NCBI GenBank assembly: GCA_964393825.1
Contig: CAYMUY010000023.1
Location: 6,351 to 70,350, forward strand
Direction of reading: 5' to 3'
DNA: 64,000 bases
Source: PFJX01 sp964393825
GTDB lineage: Bacteria > Pseudomonadota > Gammaproteobacteria > Burkholderiales > Thiobacillaceae
The first letter of the stretch is position 1. The number at the start of each line of letters is the position of its first letter. Shown here piece by piece: positions 61,752 to 64,000 of the stretch. A program made the translations under genes and the position numbers. Under the pieces are notes generated by a model, which was not told where the DNA came from, ran no database searches, and saw only the letters and a list, made by a program, of their open reading frames with translations.

Positions 61752-62714
61752 ATGACTGAAACCTCTTCCTCCCGCCTCGCGCATTTCCCGGTTGCCTTCT
61801 TCGCCATGATCATGGGCCTGGGCGGCCTGACCATCGCCTGGACGCGCGCCGAGGAAATCCTGTCGCTGCCCATCACCCTCAGCCCCTGGCTGCTGGGCCT
61901 GAGCACGGGCCTGTTCATCCTGCTGGCGGCGCTCTACACGATGAAGGCGGTGAAGCACCGGGATGCGCTGGCAGCGGAGTGGGGACATCCGGTGAAAATG
62001 AATTTCGTGCCGACCATCAGCATTGCCCTGATCCTGCTGTCCATCGCCTGGTTTCCCCATTCCGCGCCCTACTCCAAGCTGCTCTGGCTGCTCGGCACCG
62101 CCCTGCACCTGGTGCTGACCCTGCACGTCATGACGCAATGGATGCACCACAGCAAGTTCGAGATCGCGCACCTCACCCCCGCCTGGTTCATCCCGGTGGT
62201 GGGCAACATCCTGGTGCCCATCGTCGGCGTACAGCACGCGCCGCCGGAAGTCTCCTGGTTCTTCTTCAGTGTCGGCCTGGTTTTCTGGCCGGTGCTGCTG
62301 GCGATCATCTTCAACCGGGTGATTTTCCACGGCACGCTGCCCGAGCGCCTGATGCCGACACTGTTCATCCTGATCGCCCCTCCCGCCGTGGGCTTCCTGT
62401 CATATGTGAAATTGACCGGCGAGATCGATGCCTTCGCCCAGATCCTCTATCACACCGCGTTGTTCTTCACGATCCTGCTGATCGCACAATTGCGCTGGTT
62501 CACCCGGCTCAAATTCTTCCTGTCCTGGTGGGCCTATTCGTTTCCCTTGGCGGCCATCGCCATCGCCACCCTGACCCTGTTCCAGCACACGGGCAACCCC
62601 CTGTTCCTGCGTTTATCGGGCATCTTCCTGGCAATCGCCACGGTGGTCATCGCGGCGCTGTTCATCCGCACCGCCATGGCCGTGGCCAAACGGCAGGTCT
62701 GCCTGGCGGATTGA
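61752..62714 (+). CDS. SLAC1/TehA-family transporter
   Basis: 320 aa with ten predicted helices, from ATG 61752. 'LAHFPVAFFAMIMGLGGLTIAW' and 'FIPVVGNILVPIVG' match the TehA/Mae1/SLAC1 family (anion channels, tellurite or C4-dicarboxylate/sulfite exporters). Export of sulfite has been shown for fungal relatives (Ssu1), which would suit the surrounding redox genes, but the substrate cannot be read from sequence. Confidence 0.85.
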   Translation: MTETSSSRLAHFPVAFFAMIMGLGGLTIAWTRAEEILSLPITLSPWLLGLSTGLFILLAALYTMKAVKHRDALAAEWGHPVKMNFVPTISIALILLSIAWFPHSAPYSKLLWLLGTALHLVLTLHVMTQWMHHSKFEIAHLTPAWFIPVVGNILVPIVGVQHAPPEVSWFFFSVGLVFWPVLLAIIFNRVIFHGTLPERLMPTLFILIAPPAVGFLSYVKLTGEIDAFAQILYHTALFFTILLIAQLRWFTRLKFFLSWWAYSFPLAAIAIATLTLFQHTGNPLFLRLSGIFLAIATVVIAALFIRTAMAVAKRQVCLAD

Positions 62715-62757
62715 GCCGCCACCGCTTGGCCGGCAAACACGAGGGAGGCGAAACAAC

Positions 62758-63186
62758 ATGAGCGCTCGTCCAGGCCTCATCACCCTGGGTTTTCTGGCCC
62801 TGGCGAGCGCCGCGGCCAGCGCGGACATCCACAAGTGCAATCAGGGTGGCCGCCTGATCTATCAGCAGGCGCCCTGCCCACCCGGCAGCCAGGCCCTGCC
62901 ACCGCCGACGCTCCCACCACGCCCCAGCGCCTACGCCGAGGAGGAAGCGCGCCAGCGCGCCAGCCACGACATCGCCGCGGCCGAGGCACTCCGCCAGCGC
63001 GAGCGGAAGGCGGCGGAGGAGAGCGCCCGACAAGCCGCCGCCGCGGCACGGAAACAGGCCAGGGAGTGCGACCGCCTGCGCGACCGGATCGAACGCGCGG
63101 ACGCCCGCGCGAAGCCGGGCAAACGCGGGAAAACCACATTGACAAAAGAGCGCCGCGTCTACCGCGAAGAGTGCAGCACGCTTTGA
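62758..63186 (+). CDS. DUF4124-type secreted protein
   Basis: 142 aa. A signal peptide precedes 'DIHKCNQGGRLIYQQAPCPPG', the DUF4124 motif with two Cys, then a Pro-rich hinge and a long charged coiled-coil (Arg/Glu/Ala repeats) ending in 'YREECSTL'. DUF4124 domains are thought to bind periplasmic or outer-membrane partners. Function unknown. Confidence 0.75.
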   Translation: MSARPGLITLGFLALASAAASADIHKCNQGGRLIYQQAPCPPGSQALPPPTLPPRPSAYAEEEARQRASHDIAAAEALRQRERKAAEESARQAAAAARKQARECDRLRDRIERADARAKPGKRGKTTLTKERRVYREECSTL

Positions 63187-63190
63187 CCGC

Positions 63191-63550
63191 CTACCTTTTA
63201 CCGCACGGGTAGGTCTCGCCCAACATCCGGGTCAGCGCCTCACCGGCCTCCTGCTTGAGGGCATCGGGATGGGTACGCATCCAGGTGACCAGGGCGGCCG
63301 GGATATGCTGCTTGTCGCCTTCATCCAGGCAGAATTTCGCGCCGCCCTTGCCGTGGCGGCCGGCATAGGCGCTGGCATCGAGAAACCCATTGAGATAATT
63401 GTGGCACATGACGGAGAGCGCCTTGACCCGCTCGGCGCCCTGGCACATTTTCAAGACGGCATCGCCGGTGCGCCCCGCCACCGGGCTGGCCGCCGCAGCG
63501 AACGGCAGCCCGCACAAGCAACAGGCCAATATAGTGTCCCGAATAGTCAT
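63191..63550 (-). CDS. Rap1a/Tai-like secreted protein
   Basis: 119 aa from ATG 63550 (the frame opens farther upstream to 63652). Signal peptide ('MTIRDTILACCLCGLPFAA'), then 'LKMCQGAERVKALSVMCHNYLNGFLDA' and 'FCLDEGDKQHIPAALVTWMRTHPDAL', the Rap1a/Tai pattern with disulfide cysteines. In Serratia, this fold serves as immunity against T6SS amidases; single copies in many genomes have no paired toxin, as here. Confidence 0.72.
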   Translation of the reverse strand: MTIRDTILACCLCGLPFAAAASPVAGRTGDAVLKMCQGAERVKALSVMCHNYLNGFLDASAYAGRHGKGGAKFCLDEGDKQHIPAALVTWMRTHPDALKQEAGEALTRMLGETYPCGKR

Positions 63551-63623
63551 GCCTCGCCCCCTCTCCATGAAGAGGGGCATTTTCCGGGCAACCGCGCCCG
63601 CGGGCAAATGCCGGCGTTGCGGA

Positions 63624-64000
63624 CTATCGCGGGCGTTTGCCGCGCGAACCAACGGATTTGCGCGGGGGCCGCGTCTCGGGCGCGGCGCGGCCGGCCGGGC
63701 CGGGTGGTCGCCGTTCTCCGGCGGGGGTGGCGCTTTCGAAGCGGCGTCCGGTGCCCGCCGGTTGAAAATCGGGGATCAGGTGTTTCTTGCCGTTGCCGAT
63801 CAGGTCGGCGCGCCCCATCTCCTTCAAGGCGTCGCGCAGCAACGGCCAGTTCTCAGGGTCGTGGTAGCGCAGGAAAGCCTTGTGCAGCTTGCGGGTGCGG
63901 CCGGCGCGCACCACCGGCACGGCCTGGCCGCCGCGCAGCACCTTCTTCAGCGGGTTGCGCTCGGTGTGATACATGGTGGTGGCCAGCGCCATCGGCGTCG
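63624..64000 (-). CDS. YgiQ-family radical SAM protein (C-terminal part only)
   Basis: The visible reading frame is the C-terminus of a UPF0313/YgiQ protein: 'MATTMYHTERNPLKKVLRG'-type block ('ALATTMYHTERNPLKKVL'), then 'LHKAFLRYHDPENWPLLRDALKEMGRADLIG' and a Pro/Arg-rich tail. The radical SAM domain lies beyond the window edge. Function of YgiQ proteins is unknown; the start seen at 63992 is internal. Confidence 0.8.
   Translation of the reverse strand, partial: TPMALATTMYHTERNPLKKVLRGGQAVPVVRAGRTRKLHKAFLRYHDPENWPLLRDALKEMGRADLIGNGKKHLIPDFQPAGTGRRFESATPAGERRPPGPAGRAAPETRPPRKSVGSRGKRPR

Noticed and set aside
63191..63550. Toxin-immunity pair involving the Rap1a/Tai-like protein.
   Set aside because: No amidase effector or T6SS gene is adjacent; neighbours are DUF4124 and YgiQ.
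1..64000. CRISPR arrays, insertion sequences, prophage or tRNA-linked islands.
   Set aside because: I saw no regularly spaced direct repeats, transposase or integrase motifs, or tRNA-like cloverleaf; gene order and composition look chromosomal throughout.

Overview
The window is a GC-rich bacterial chromosome segment with dense, short-spaced operons. The lepA-lepB-DUF4845-rnc-era-recO-pdxJ order is typical of Betaproteobacteria. The redox genes (rhodanese, SQR-like flavoprotein, DUF302 proteins, Tll0287-like haem lipoprotein, HoxH) suggest a sulfur- or hydrogen-oxidising lineage near Thiobacillaceae/Nitrosomonadales; that placement is inference. I saw no rRNA, tRNA, CRISPR array, transposase or prophage gene.

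Layout. 1-4.6 kb: 3' end of a Bax-inhibitor-1/YccA gene, a formylglycine-generating-enzyme-like secreted protein, a secreted protein made of 12-13-residue repeats, and hoxW-hoxH without other hox genes. 4.7-10.9 kb: the lepA operon, preceded by an attenuator-like hairpin. 10.9-16.9 kb: orphan membrane histidine kinase, prepilin-like protein, LysR/azoreductase/pirin group, ispD. 17.1-24.4 kb: the AmmeMemoRadiSam triad, lytic transglycosylase, NDUFA9-like protein, cca and a Crp/Fnr regulator. 24.4-42.3 kb: a signalling region. It includes a 1404-residue CheB-CheR-PAS-GGDEF-EAL protein, a REC-histidine kinase, and a five-gene operon in which a TonB receptor, YfiR-like protein and CHASE8 hybrid kinase precede two REC/GGDEF proteins.

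42.8-55.8 kb holds the most unusual system: an operon of Mrp-antiporter and complex-I-like subunits in the order described for archaeal Mbx/Mbs complexes (mrpE-F-G, MbhD, mrpB, mrpC, doubled mrpD, NuoH, NuoB, NuoC, NuoD, NuoI). The two MrpD-like pumps are fused in one protein. The NuoI-like ferredoxin is fused to a GltD/NfnB-type FAD/NAD(P)H oxidoreductase. The small subunit has one Cys where NuoB has Cys-Cys, and the large subunit keeps only an N-terminal CxxC and no C-terminal nickel-binding cysteines. It should therefore be neither a hydrogenase nor ordinary complex I. It looks like a bacterial Mbx/Mbs-type ion-pumping NAD(P)H-linked reductase with unknown acceptor or donor. A ferritin-like protein, a CBS protein and an SLC13/NhaD-type permease are translationally coupled or close behind.

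55.8-64 kb: tag, an OB-fold secreted protein, then a run of small redox genes (NifX-like, two DUF302, SQR-like, truncated haemoglobin, rhodanese, haem lipoprotein), a SLAC1/TehA transporter, two small secreted proteins and the 3' end of a YgiQ-type radical SAM gene cut by the window edge.
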